A DNA stretch of 60,328 nt from Candidatus Melainabacteria bacterium (GTDB lineage Bacteria; Cyanobacteriota; Vampirovibrionia; Obscuribacterales; Obscuribacteraceae). This document shows positions 1 through 7,717 of this stretch, one piece after another (within the stretch, counting starts at the first letter, position 1; each line of letters starts with the position of its first letter). A model generated the notes under the pieces. That model made no database searches. It was given only the letters and a program-made list of their open reading frames with translations, and was not told the origin of the DNA. Made by a program: the position numbers and the translations under genes. Where the stretch lies: positions 1-60,328 of the forward strand of contig PLZS01000041.1 of the NCBI GenBank assembly GCA_003153555.1, read 5' to 3'.

Positions 1-394
1 CGCCGCCCAATTCGCCGACTCTCGCTTGATCAAGGTACTTGCGATAAAGATTTTCATTTGCCGATCTTTCGGCGAGCGTTGTCGAAATTACATTTACGGC
101 TGCAATAGTTACAACAGCAAAACAAATGAATCTGACTCGTGAGTTTGCAAAAAGGCGACCCAAGAATTCAGCAGAAGTAGATACCCAGCTTTGATCGCCT
201 TTAGCCTCTGGACCTTGGACCCAGATGTCTGGCGCATTTAATTTACCTGGAATGGAGTCTGCTTCAACGGTTTTTGCTGAAGCGGGAAGTTTTGACGGCG
301 GATCTCTATTTATAGACGGCGGAACCACGTCGGAAGCTTGCCCGTCCAGATTTGCGACAAGCTTCGTTTTCTGGGCGAACCTTTTTATTTCCAT
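1..394 (-). CDS. membrane-anchored protein, 3' part missing (runs off the left edge)
   Basis: Seen: an uninterrupted minus-strand frame from an ATG at 394 to the window edge (131 codons). The first ~80 residues are polar and Pro/Ser-rich, ending near WVQGPEAKGDQSW. They are followed by one clear membrane segment (about residues 92-108, RFICFAVVTIAAVNVIST) and a charged segment with AERSANENLYRKYL. This is the topology of a protein with a cytoplasmic N-terminus and an external C-terminal domain, but that domain lies outside the window. No good Shine-Dalgarno precedes the ATG. It is divergent from the toxin-like gene at 584. The family was not recognised. Confidence 0.6.
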   Translation of the reverse strand, partial: MEIKRFAQKTKLVANLDGQASDVVPPSINRDPPSKLPASAKTVEADSIPGKLNAPDIWVQGPEAKGDQSWVSTSAEFLGRLFANSRVRFICFAVVTIAAVNVISTTLAERSANENLYRKYLDQARVGELGG

Positions 395-525
395 TCTATT
401 TTTTTGTTGTACTAAGTTTCAGAACTTCATTGTAAGGATCAATAGTGACAATTTTATGTCACGTTGATTGGACAGCGACAGACCCGAGATTCTTTACCTG
501 CAAAGCACAAACTACGAAAATGCCA

Positions 526-576
526 AGGTCCTGCCAAATCTGATCCCTAAAGTAGGGACATTCAGACGCAGGACCT
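526..576 (+). promoter_or_regulatory. hairpin covering the ribosome-binding site of the toxin-like gene
   Basis: Seen: AGGTCCTGC (526-534) is the exact reverse complement of GCAGGACCT (568-576). Nested inside, TCCCTA (544-549) pairs with TAGGGA (553-558) across an AAG loop. The AGGA inside the 3' arm (570-573) is the only Shine-Dalgarno candidate for the ATG at 584, with 10 nt spacing. If transcribed, the stem would hide this site and lower translation. That role is inference. Confidence 0.5.
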
Positions 577-583
577 ACTTACT

Positions 584-1918
584 ATGCCAGCCGTTGAACA
601 ACATCAGCCAACTGACCGACCTGCGGCTCCGCAACAGACAGCTCCAGGCTTTCATTCAACTCTTAATGAGACTTGGGGACCAGGCGCTGTAAAACCGCCG
701 GAACAACAACCTTCAAATGCGCTCGATGGTTTCAATCAATTCTGCATTGGATTTGGAGCCGGGCTGGGTAATTTCGCCGTCGAGACAACAAAAGCAGCCA
801 GTCAAGCCATTACTCATCCCGGCGAAACAATTCACAACGCCGCTGATGGTACAGGAAAAGCGCTTCATGCAGCCGGTGAAGCCTCTGTTGCAGGCTCATC
901 TTATCTAGCTAACAAAGTTTCGCACGGCGATGTCGCTGGGATGACTAACGATGCTGTTCATACTGGTCAAGCGATCGGAAATGGAATGGCTCAGTCAGTT
1001 GATCACTTTAATCATTTATCGGCAAAAGAGAAGGGCTACATCGTTGGTCATGATGTTGCGCCGACAGTGATTGGAACAATTATCGCTCCTGAATTGATTC
1101 CAGAAGGCGCGGTTGCTGCTGGTCTCGGAAAAGTGGCTTCTGTAGTTGGCACAGTAATCAAAGAAGAGAGCGTTGTGGCAAAAGTCGCGTCGACCTTTGA
1201 AGGTGCCAGAGAAAAGATGGCGACAATCAGTGAAAAGCTTGCTGCAATGACTGAAAAGATGGACGCCCTGATTGGACCAAAAGGAAGTGCCATTGTCCGC
1301 GACGGTGTCAAATGTGTAGAGGAAGGTGAAAAGAAGGGATTCGAACATCTTAAGCCGGTAAGGGTAGTCGCTAGCCCAGTGTCAGATGGATTTGCAGCGG
1401 AGGTCGAACATGCACAAACGAAACTAGAAGGGTTTATCGTCGATCAATTACAAAAAGAAGATGTTAAAACATATGTGGTCGAAAAAATTTCACATGTGTT
1501 CGGCGACGATTACGATCGAATTCCAGCGTGCTTCAATCCAAATGACAAATTAGCACCAAAGGGTATTTACATCGCAGAGAAGGTCTGGAACCAAGGTCAA
1601 TGGAAAAATAATACTGACGTGCTATTCAGAATCAATCATGAAGTTGGACACCTCTTCGACGAAACTTTGAAAACTGATTGGCTATCGAACACAGCTGAGT
1701 TTGCCAAGGCGTTTGCTAAAGACTGGAAGGAGATTTCAGAATCCGAGCCGAACTTCCTTATTCTGGGCGCAAAACCTGACCATTTGCGCCGTAACGAAGT
1801 CTTCGCCGACCTGTTTGCTCACCTGAGAGGGGAATCGACCAGCACATATTCGATTGACATGCGTAGGTTGTTTCCAAATACAATGAAGCACATGATCGCG
1901 AAGGACCAAAAATGGTAA
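584..1918 (+). CDS. toxin-like protein with C-terminal lethal-factor-like zincin metallopeptidase domain
   Basis: Seen: 444 aa. Residues 1-60 are Pro/Gln-rich. Residues ~60-200 are Gly/Ala-rich and mildly hydrophobic (FGAGLGNFAVETTKAA, VIGTIIAPELIPEGAVAAGLG). A charged linker follows to ~260. The C-terminal ~170 residues carry the zincin motif HEVGH at 352-356 and a candidate third zinc ligand in NEVFADLF (E405), then FPNT. Known: anthrax lethal factor-type (ATLF) peptidases combine HExxH with a downstream E.F.E/D..F motif, and polymorphic toxins place the toxic domain at the C-terminus. Inference: a secreted or contact-delivered protease toxin. The stop overlaps the start of the next gene (ATGGTAA), and a row of small immunity-like genes follows. 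No signal peptide is visible. It could instead be a housekeeping secreted protease. Confidence 0.7.
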   Translation: MPAVEQHQPTDRPAAPQQTAPGFHSTLNETWGPGAVKPPEQQPSNALDGFNQFCIGFGAGLGNFAVETTKAASQAITHPGETIHNAADGTGKALHAAGEASVAGSSYLANKVSHGDVAGMTNDAVHTGQAIGNGMAQSVDHFNHLSAKEKGYIVGHDVAPTVIGTIIAPELIPEGAVAAGLGKVASVVGTVIKEESVVAKVASTFEGAREKMATISEKLAAMTEKMDALIGPKGSAIVRDGVKCVEEGEKKGFEHLKPVRVVASPVSDGFAAEVEHAQTKLEGFIVDQLQKEDVKTYVVEKISHVFGDDYDRIPACFNPNDKLAPKGIYIAEKVWNQGQWKNNTDVLFRINHEVGHLFDETLKTDWLSNTAEFAKAFAKDWKEISESEPNFLILGAKPDHLRRNEVFADLFAHLRGESTSTYSIDMRRLFPNTMKHMIAKDQKW

Positions 1919-2169
1919 ATAACGAACCTGAAAAAACTTTAGTCGATGTAGTGGAAATGTTAGCCGACGGCAGTCTGAAAATTGCTGTTAGTGTAACTGC
2001 CCAAAATGGTATGAATGGCGCTGATTCTTGGATTTCACCACCCGGATCGCCAGACTTTATCGAATTCGGTACGCGCCATCGAGTTACCAAACCAGGGCAA
2101 GTAAGTGCTATCACAAAGAAGTTAATCAATGGCGAGTGGCACCAGTCAGAACAGCGTTTCGGAGAATAG
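1912..2169 (+). CDS. putative immunity protein, copy 1 of the paralogous array
   Basis: Seen: an 85-aa acidic protein starting at an ATG inside the toxin stop region (7-nt overlap ATGGTAA), so translation is probably coupled to the toxin-like gene. The N-terminal half contains LADGSLKIAVSV. The C-terminal half carries the array signature: PGSPDFIEF, RH.VTKPGQ, ITKKL, GEWHQSE. The proteins at 2586 and 2954 share this signature closely. No known domain was recognised. Inference from position, size, acidity and duplication: it neutralises the upstream zincin domain. Confidence 0.65.
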   Translation: MVNNEPEKTLVDVVEMLADGSLKIAVSVTAQNGMNGADSWISPPGSPDFIEFGTRHRVTKPGQVSAITKKLINGEWHQSEQRFGE

Positions 2170-2181
2170 AGGCATTCGTTT

Positions 2182-2577
2182 GTGAGTAAAAATGAAGAGG
2201 AGTCATCACTAGATGAAACGCGCAAACGACTAGAGAAGTTGGGTTATTTTGATAAGCCTGATGATGAACTATTAAAGCGCGAAGCCGAGCAAGATAAGAA
2301 TTGCTGGTCACCACGGAAAGAATTTCCAGATAGCAACGGATGCGAGAGAGCATTCTTGAAGCCAAACGGCGACATCGTCGTTGAATTTGGTGAGTCGTCA
2401 GAAGGCTCTCACAGTGTTGGCTCACGCACTTATTCAACTGATCATGATTTGTATCAATCGATAATGCAGCGTCACCATTTAGCCGATCGAGAGCAAGGCA
2501 AAATGCATTTCATAGCGCAGAAATATGATGATGAAACAAAGCAGTGGTCTGATCTGGGAGACGGTTGGTTTGACTGA
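2182..2577 (+). CDS. putative immunity protein, diverged member of the array
   Basis: Seen: 131 aa from a GTG 12 bp after copy 1. The protein is very acidic and has two parts: a helical charged N-terminus (LDETRKRLEKLGYFDKPDDELLKRE) and a C-terminal half with GDIVVEFGES, then DHDLYQSIMQRHHLAD. The D(F/Y)...RH element parallels DFIEF..RH in the neighbouring copies, suggesting distant kinship. It lacks the TKPGQ and GEWH elements. Past its TGA the same frame reads FNLW then TAG, and that TGGTAG overlaps the next gene's ATGGTAG. Function unknown; inferred immunity-like from context. Confidence 0.6.
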   Translation: MSKNEEESSLDETRKRLEKLGYFDKPDDELLKREAEQDKNCWSPRKEFPDSNGCERAFLKPNGDIVVEFGESSEGSHSVGSRTYSTDHDLYQSIMQRHHLADREQGKMHFIAQKYDDETKQWSDLGDGWFD

Positions 2578-2585
2578 TTTAACCT

Positions 2586-2852
2586 ATGGTAGATAGTGAA
2601 GAAACGGAAAAGACAATCATCGAAATAGTGGCGATGGAAGACGATGGCAGTCTGAATATTTCGCATGTCTCGTTGATGAAAGATGTGAGCCCTGGCATGA
2701 ATATGTGGGTGGCACAGCCTGGCACTCACGATTTTATAGAATTTCAAAATCGACACGGTGTCACTAAGCCCGGCCAGCGTAGCACTATCAAGAAAGAACT
2801 GAGAGCTGGAGAGTGGCATGAGAACCAAGTAAAAGAAGGCGATTGGGACTAG
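2586..2852 (+). CDS. putative immunity protein, copy 2 of the paralogous array
   Basis: Seen: an 88-aa acidic protein whose ATG lies 8 bp after the preceding stop. It aligns end to end with copy 1: E(K)T(I/L)..(I/V)V.M..DGSL, W.(A/S).PG..DFIEF..RH.VTKPGQ, I.K.L..GEWH. The C-terminus EGDWD is acidic. Part of a same-strand run with tiny gaps or overlaps, likely one operon with the toxin-like gene. Divergence between copies (roughly half the positions by eye) fits diversified immunity proteins rather than recent duplication. Cognate target unknown. Confidence 0.65.
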   Translation: MVDSEETEKTIIEIVAMEDDGSLNISHVSLMKDVSPGMNMWVAQPGTHDFIEFQNRHGVTKPGQRSTIKKELRAGEWHENQVKEGDWD

Positions 2853-2861
2853 GAGATTGAA

Positions 2862-2960
2862 TTGGACCAAGAAGAAGCTGACAAGTTCTGGGAAGAGCAG
2901 CGAAAGAAGAACGCAGTTCTTCATTTGGGAAGTGTCTTACTGAGGAGAGAGCAATGGTAG
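2862..2960 (+). CDS. possible small protein (32 aa) between immunity copies
   Basis: Seen: TTG at 2862, 6 nt after AGGAG (2851-2855), opens a 32-codon frame of charged residues (DQEEADKFWEEQRKK) that ends TGG TAG, overlapping the ATGGTAG start of the next copy. The strong ribosome-binding site and overlapping stop argue for translation, perhaps only to couple the next gene. It may be a remnant of a larger gene. No family recognised. Confidence 0.35.
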   Translation: MDQEEADKFWEEQRKKNAVLHLGSVLLRREQW

Positions 2961-3232
2961 GCGATTTAGATTCGACCAAAGAAACAGCCGACGAAATCAT
3001 TTTCGAGAGCGCAGAGATGCTAGCCAGCCGCAGCATTAGCTGGCTTTACAGCTATCAGGACATTAAGGGCAAAGTTTCCCCACTTACGATGCCGGGGTCT
3101 CAACCAGGCGAGCCTGACTATGACGCACTGATGGCGCGCCACAAGCTCACAGAACCTGGTCAGATCAGTGCAATCACTAAGCGCCTTATCAACGGTGAAT
3201 GGCACCAGTCAGAAGAATGCTCTTATGATTGA
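2954..3232 (+). CDS. putative immunity protein, copy 3 of the paralogous array
   Basis: Seen: 92 aa, start overlapping the preceding small frame; GAGGAGAGAG just upstream provides a Shine-Dalgarno. Its C-terminal third nearly matches copy 1: DYDALMARH.LTEPGQISAI and then RLINGEWHQSEE. The N-terminal half has diverged strongly (EIIFESAEMLASRSISWLYS). This pattern, a conserved C-terminal region with a variable N-terminal one, hints that target specificity lies in the N-terminal half (inference). Last gene of the array; about 180 bp follow before the next recognisable gene. Confidence 0.63.
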   Translation: MVGDLDSTKETADEIIFESAEMLASRSISWLYSYQDIKGKVSPLTMPGSQPGEPDYDALMARHKLTEPGQISAITKRLINGEWHQSEECSYD

Positions 3233-3414
3233 TTGAATACAGCAAGTAGAGTCTTTGAGGAAGCAAAAGATTTGGTTCGACACTTAGGGGGATTCGCCAA
3301 TCACTGGGCATCGAGCAACCTAGGAATGATCCAATAGTTCGGTTGCAGCTGAACTGCTATTTTACGAGTGGTAGTGAAATACATACGGTGCTTTGCACCG
3401 CATTCATCCAATTG

Positions 3415-4110
3415 ATGAAAGGTTGCATTCTGGTCGCATGTTGTGCAAGATTATTGTCATTTGGAGTAATTTTTATCTTATGTCATCTCGTTTATCTTGG
3501 TCCTATAAGCGCACAACAAAAAGACTTGGCCTATGCCGGGAATCTTCTCAAAGCTAAAAAATACAATGAAGCGGAATCCACATACCGTCAACTTCTCCGA
3601 TCCGATAAGCTCGCAGATAGCTACGCCGGTCTTGCAGAATCACTCGCTATGCAACATAAAATTCGCCAAGCATTATTGGTACTGAAAGAAGCAAGAGCGA
3701 ATAATTTTGCCAATGATGCAAATGTCCTTGCAGTGGGCGGTCATGTATCCTATCTGCACGCACACGCGGTTTCATACCCTTATTGGGGGCTACATTTTTA
3801 AGCATCGGTGGCCCTGTGCAAGCGTGCCCTAGCTGTCGATCCTTATAACCAAATCGTTTTGGCAACTTTGGAGCAAGCTGAAGTAAGGCAGAAAAAACTT
3901 GATAGAGCCAGGGAGTTTGAAAAGGTAGGTAATTTAGATCTAGCAGAAAGCGAATATCAGAGTCTTTTAAAAGAAAGGCGCGACGATTTAGAAGCACGTC
4001 TCGCTTTGATCAAGATTTGTGAGCGCAGAATTGACCTGGGTGAACATGTTCCTAAGTCCTACATTCGACAGCTTGAGAAAACTCGACCTATGGTGCGATC
4101 TGTGAATTAG
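3415..4110 (+). pseudogene. secreted TPR protein split by an in-frame stop
   Basis: Seen: an ATG at 3415 opens a signal-peptide-like stretch (ILVACCARLLSFGVIFILCHLVYLGPISAQ) followed by TPR-type helices (AGNLLKAKKYNEAESTYRQL). The frame stops at TAA 3799-3801 but continues in the same frame as ASVALCKRALAVDPYNQIVL, a typical TPR, and on to 4110 (KVGNLDLAESEYQSLL). Both halves fit one protein of ~230 residues, so the TAA is best read as a nonsense mutation in a decaying gene. A sequencing error at this codon cannot be excluded. Confidence 0.65.
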
Positions 4111-4212
4111 GACATTTAATTTCTATCGGCATTGCGCAAACGCCGAGTCCTTCGTAAAAGTCACGATCACAAAAGCGCCGCCCACATCTAAACGCCTCTT
4201 CCGATCGCTAAT

Positions 4213-4252
4213 TGTCCGCCCCCCTCTGTTCGACGATGAACAGCGTCGGACA
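4213..4252. other. nested hairpin in a gene-free stretch
   Basis: The 277 bp between 4110 and 4388 holds no convincing gene. Seen: TGTCCG (4213-4218) pairs with CGGACA (4247-4252), enclosing CTGTTC (4226-4231) paired with GAACAG (4238-4243) over a 6-nt loop. An outer CCGCCC/GGGCGG pair (4216-4221, 4268-4273) is an alternative. No T-run follows, so it is not an obvious intrinsic terminator. It could be a leader structure for the gene at 4388. Confidence 0.3.
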
Positions 4253-4387
4253 TTCGGTTGAAAGCACGGGCGGATTTATGGTTTGAGGCAATACACTATT
4301 CATTCAAAGAAATCTGTGACGACTGTGGCCTGAATGTCGCAATGGTCTTTTGCCGCTAAAATAGACATAAACTACAGGAACATCTAC

Positions 4388-4957
4388 ATGTTCGACGATT
4401 TTACACCGGACACAGACCTTGAACGAGCTTTTGCTCAAGCCTCCGGCTGGGACATTGATAAACTGTGGAAAGAAGCCGATCGCAGCGGAGATCGGGAAGA
4501 TTGGAATCGATTTTTCGGACAATCATCTTGTCTCTCGTACCAGTGTGCAGCCGCTGGCCGCCAGGCACATCTCAATACGGTAACAACTGCAATGGTTGCT
4601 TGCATTGACCATCTGACATCGGATCAAGAACGCAGTCTATTCAAAGTAAGTACATATGTTGTTAATCGACTACTTGACCAAGACGTCCGGTTAGAAAGTA
4701 TTGAAACAAGACTCATACTAAGAGTAATGTGCAGGGTGCTGCGTAAACCTGGATGGAGCAGCGTCGAGTTTGTTAACATGCTGGGTGGACTGACAACAAT
4801 ATTCGGTCGATTGCTTCAAACCGAGGAAGTAGACAAACTTGCCGAGCGTTGCGAGGAAGCTGCGGTGGCAAACCCCAAATTACTACAAGAGCACCTTGAA
4901 GATGAGCGCAAACAAGCATTCTTCAAGTGGTCAGCCACCAGATACAGTGGCGGTTGA
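4388..4957 (+). CDS. hypothetical helical cytoplasmic protein
   Basis: Seen: 189 aa from ATG 4388, chosen because AGGA lies 8-9 nt upstream; a longer frame would start at 4334 without such a site. The protein begins MFDDFTPDTDLERAFAQASG and is largely alpha-helical with many acidic residues and several Cys (SSCLSYQCAAAG, VMCRVL, AERCEEAA). No signal peptide, membrane segment or known motif. A same-strand neighbour follows, but with a ~170-bp gap. Function unknown. Confidence 0.6.
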   Translation: MFDDFTPDTDLERAFAQASGWDIDKLWKEADRSGDREDWNRFFGQSSCLSYQCAAAGRQAHLNTVTTAMVACIDHLTSDQERSLFKVSTYVVNRLLDQDVRLESIETRLILRVMCRVLRKPGWSSVEFVNMLGGLTTIFGRLLQTEEVDKLAERCEEAAVANPKLLQEHLEDERKQAFFKWSATRYSGG

Positions 4958-5029
4958 ATTGGAATCTAAAACCTAATAGAGCTTGTAGGATGCTAAACCT
5001 CAATCACTGTCCAAAGGAATGATTCAAAA

Positions 5030-5152
5030 ATGCCAGAGCACAGCGGTCATATGACGCACGAAGAGTATGTTGATTCTATTCAGCAAAGGCTCGTGGAATT
5101 AGCCGGGCTGCCAGCACCTACGTCAATATGCCCTCGAGCTTCTCGCTTATGA
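5030..5152 (+). CDS. possible small protein or gene remnant (40 aa)
   Basis: Seen: ATG 5030 after AAAGGA (about 11 nt spacing) opens 40 codons, including MTHEEYVDSIQQRLVELAG, then stops inside the next gene. The first 28 residues look like real helical protein; the tail does not. It may be the start of a gene truncated when the neighbour at 5128 came to lie beside it. Low confidence. Confidence 0.25.
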   Translation: MPEHSGHMTHEEYVDSIQQRLVELAGLPAPTSICPRASRL

Positions 5153-5715
5153 ACTTTGAATTTCTTGGTAAATACAAGGAAGCTCTAATTACAATACTCG
5201 GAATACTGTTGTATTCACTTGTTTTTTGCAATTCCGGTCAGCATCTGGTAGTTGGATCAGAACTTTTGACCCATCAAATTGGCTGGTGGCTACCTCTGCT
5301 ATTTCTATGTGTAATACGCCGTACTTTGACAGGCAAAAGCAAAACTGTCTTTACCATTGTGCTTCTTCCCATAGTTATTCTTAGTAGCATATGCGGTTGC
5401 ATTAACATCTATTGGTTGTTGCAGTCAGCGACTGTGGGCCGGGATGTTCACCGAAGAGTACTGAACACCTACAATGTCGGTGGTCATGTCATTGTAACTT
5501 ATTCGCTAGAAGCTGTCGGAGCTGGTGACAGTGACTCTTTTGGAATCGAACAAGTTCAGACTCTTTTCCCTGGTATTTACTGGAAAAAGCAAATATCTGC
5601 TCCTTCTTCTACTGCACCGCGTGTGGAGGTAATGGATAATTCACACATCAAGTTCTTGGTACCGGTTTATGAGGGAAGTTTTGAATCCAAAAAAATTCTT
5701 TATACTATCGAGTAA
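5128..5715 (+). CDS. integral membrane protein of unknown function
   Basis: Seen: 195 aa with three hydrophobic segments (about 20-35 ALITILGILLYSLVF, 51-62 IGWWLPLLFLCVI, 74-99 FTIVLLPIVILSSICGCINIYWLL), followed by a ~95-residue soluble C-terminal domain rich in beta-strand pattern (VGGHVIVTYSLEAVG, FLVPVYEGSFESKKILYTI). Start uncertain: ATG 5128, or ATG 5149 (MNFEFLG). Followed 63 bp later by another membrane-anchored protein on the same strand. Family not recognised. Confidence 0.6.
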   Translation: MPSSFSLMNFEFLGKYKEALITILGILLYSLVFCNSGQHLVVGSELLTHQIGWWLPLLFLCVIRRTLTGKSKTVFTIVLLPIVILSSICGCINIYWLLQSATVGRDVHRRVLNTYNVGGHVIVTYSLEAVGAGDSDSFGIEQVQTLFPGIYWKKQISAPSSTAPRVEVMDNSHIKFLVPVYEGSFESKKILYTIE

Positions 5716-5778
5716 AGCTTACCCATTAAGCTGATATGTCAGACTGGACTATAAGGACTTTAGTCCAAGAGGGCTGGA

Positions 5779-6576
5779 ATGTTAGGCAAAAAAAGAAGTT
5801 CAACAACGGTGTGGATCGCCTGCAGTCTAGTGTGCGTGCTTGTTGGTGTACTGTTTGGTGTTGTGCGAACAAATAACCGGATGACGGATCATCAAGATTC
5901 GGAGTGGGAAACAGTCGGTCAAAAAGATAAGGTATGGCAGACGTCCAACTTGTCCATGAACACCGTTCCTGCCGATTTCAATCGTTACCACCACTTTGTA
6001 GGCACGCCTCGCGGTCAAATGCTTGTCACCCGCGACTTATTATATGCACCTGGGACGTCTCAGTACATTCCGTTTGGCATAGGACCATACGTAGACAAAT
6101 CGGTAATCGAAATCCAGTTCAACAACGATCAATACCACACGCTCGCGCGTTTCCGATTTGTAGAAAAGAGCGGAACAAAATTTGTAATCGGTCAGTACAG
6201 TTCATGGCAAACGACAGATTTTGGTTCTCGGCATAATATTGAGAATTCAAAGGACACCACAGATCAGCTAACGTTCTATAACAACAAGATTTTTGATCGA
6301 AAAAATTGGGTGAAAGATTTCATGGGACGGAGGGATCAGGTCTGGGACTTTTTGCATTCCAATGCAGTGATAGGAATGAGTCGAAATCAAGTCTTGAATC
6401 TTTTGGGTCCGGAGAGTCCACCTCATCAGTATCTTAAAGACGTTGGATATTATCAACTTCAGCCTCGGTCAGATAATATCTCTGCCCCCAAAGAATACTT
6501 GGAACTAAAGTACGACAATGACCACGTTGTAGCTTTTAAAAGCGAAGTGCTCGTTCAGATCGAAACGATGAAGTAA
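5779..6576 (+). CDS. membrane-anchored protein with a C-terminal SmpA/BLIP-like module
   Basis: Seen: 265 aa. Residues ~11-29 form a signal anchor (VWIACSLVCVLVGVLFGVV); the rest would face outward. The C-terminal part contains GMSRNQVLNLLGPES followed by YYQL and LELKYDNDHVVAFK. That GM...V..LLG.P then short strands arrangement is typical of the BamE/SmpA-BLIP fold, where it mediates protein contacts. The middle domain (VDKSVIEIQFNNDQYHTLARFRFV) was not recognised. The Clp_N fragment begins 12 bp downstream. Confidence 0.6.
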   Translation: MLGKKRSSTTVWIACSLVCVLVGVLFGVVRTNNRMTDHQDSEWETVGQKDKVWQTSNLSMNTVPADFNRYHHFVGTPRGQMLVTRDLLYAPGTSQYIPFGIGPYVDKSVIEIQFNNDQYHTLARFRFVEKSGTKFVIGQYSSWQTTDFGSRHNIENSKDTTDQLTFYNNKIFDRKNWVKDFMGRRDQVWDFLHSNAVIGMSRNQVLNLLGPESPPHQYLKDVGYYQLQPRSDNISAPKEYLELKYDNDHVVAFKSEVLVQIETMK

Positions 6577-6587
6577 GCTAAAAAAAT

Positions 6588-6827
6588 TTGCCCGTTCTGG
6601 CAAACGAAGAATCGCACAGGACAAGACATAATTTTATAGGCTCAGAACAGCTGCTGATCGGAATTTTGTTGGAGAATAAGGGAATTGCCGCGAAAACGCT
6701 CATGAAGATGGGAGTTGATTTAGCCAACGCACGATTTGAAATTGAAAAGATCATCGGGCCTGGTAAAGATGAACCTGACGAACAATGTCCACTCACTCCA
6801 AGAGCTAAGAAAATGATTGCCACATAG
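6588..6827 (+). pseudogene. fragment of a Clp N-terminal domain
   Basis: Seen: the frame reads ANEESHRTRHNFIGSEQLL, GIAAKTLMKMGVDLANAR, EKIIG and LTPRAKKM, matching the first Clp_N repeat of ClpC/ClpA chaperones (there typically R.LGHNF(V/I)GTEQ, GIAA..L..MG, TPRAK). The usual first helix is cut by a stop and only a TTG at 6588 could start it; the second repeat and all AAA+ domains are absent. Either a decayed clpC duplicate or a lone half-domain. The next ~220 bp stay open in another frame (RVQYSAYQFILESELPNW, then SAEEKTFLFLAVLGETSA) to a TGA near 7051 and may be further remnant. Confidence 0.55.
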
Positions 6828-7055
6828 GGCACCTCGGACCTCCAACGGGTCGAATTCAATACAGACCAAGGGTGCAATACAGTGCCTACCAGTTCATTCT
6901 AGAGTCCGAGCTGCCGAATTGGTCTGCTGAAGAGAAGACGTTCTTGTTCTTAGCCGTCCTTGGTGAGACCAGTGCGACGGATTTGCAAGGAGCGCTTGTA
7001 AAGTTGCTCGGCGTTTGCGTTGCTCCCTTTCGAAGCGTTCTTTCGCCATGATGCT

Positions 7056-7610
7056 CTAATTGTGCGCACGACTTTTCTTGAGCGTACTGAGAACACTTAG
7101 CAAATTTTCGTTCTCTGGAAATTTGCTCTTACCATAGTGCATATTCGTGAATACCCACTTGCCGTTCACATTCTGCACTTCCGCTACTACGTCCGGCTTC
7201 TTCTGACGTTTTCCGTTCCAGGTTCCCCATACATCGACCAGGTAATTCGCTCCCTTTTGTTTTACGTCGCCGACCGCGTATTTCTCTGCAACGTCCTGCG
7301 CATTGAGAAACGGATCGAAATCCAATCCGACAATTTCACCGGGACTTTTGGCTGAAGCATCTAAATCTTCTTTGAGAGCGGCATATAGCTTGGGGCTGAG
7401 CAAGGATTTCTTCTTCTTCAAAACGATCTCTTCTTTCGGCTCCGGCTTCCCAAAGCAATACCAGGTATAAAATTCCTTGACGAACTTTTTGCATGAAGCA
7501 ACATTGGATCCTTGTTGGTTTTGTACAGTCGGCTCGGCCGAGCATGACAAGCCGAACAAGTAAAGTAACAATATGGAAAGCGCCGAGGCTATTGACAAGC
7601 GATTCGTCAT
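7056..7610 (-). CDS. lipoprotein with DUF3828-like domain
   Basis: Seen: 184 aa. The N-terminus MTNRLSIASALSILLLYLFGLSCS is a lipoprotein signal with a lipobox (FGLSC), giving a lipidated Cys23. The mature part shows FVKEFYTWYC, LLSPKLYAALKEDL, LDFDPFLNAQD, YAVGDV, YLVDVWG and KWVFTNMHYG, the spacing seen in DUF3828 (YbjP-like) periplasmic/lipoprotein domains of unknown role. A single gene, convergent with the remnants on the plus strand. Confidence 0.7.
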   Translation of the reverse strand: MTNRLSIASALSILLLYLFGLSCSAEPTVQNQQGSNVASCKKFVKEFYTWYCFGKPEPKEEIVLKKKKSLLSPKLYAALKEDLDASAKSPGEIVGLDFDPFLNAQDVAEKYAVGDVKQKGANYLVDVWGTWNGKRQKKPDVVAEVQNVNGKWVFTNMHYGKSKFPENENLLSVLSTLKKSRAHN

Positions 7611-7717
7611 GATTCACCTACGCAAGAAAGGCTTATAGTATACATTGGTCATCTTTACTAATTTCGATCTGATGCCCTGATTCTTTTGTCTTTATTGTGG
7701 TCTTAATCGCAATAGAT

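Noticed and set aside
225..467. Plus-strand frame of 80 codons near the left edge
   Set aside because: The opposite strand has a continuous frame with a proper membrane segment to the edge; this one is its shadow.
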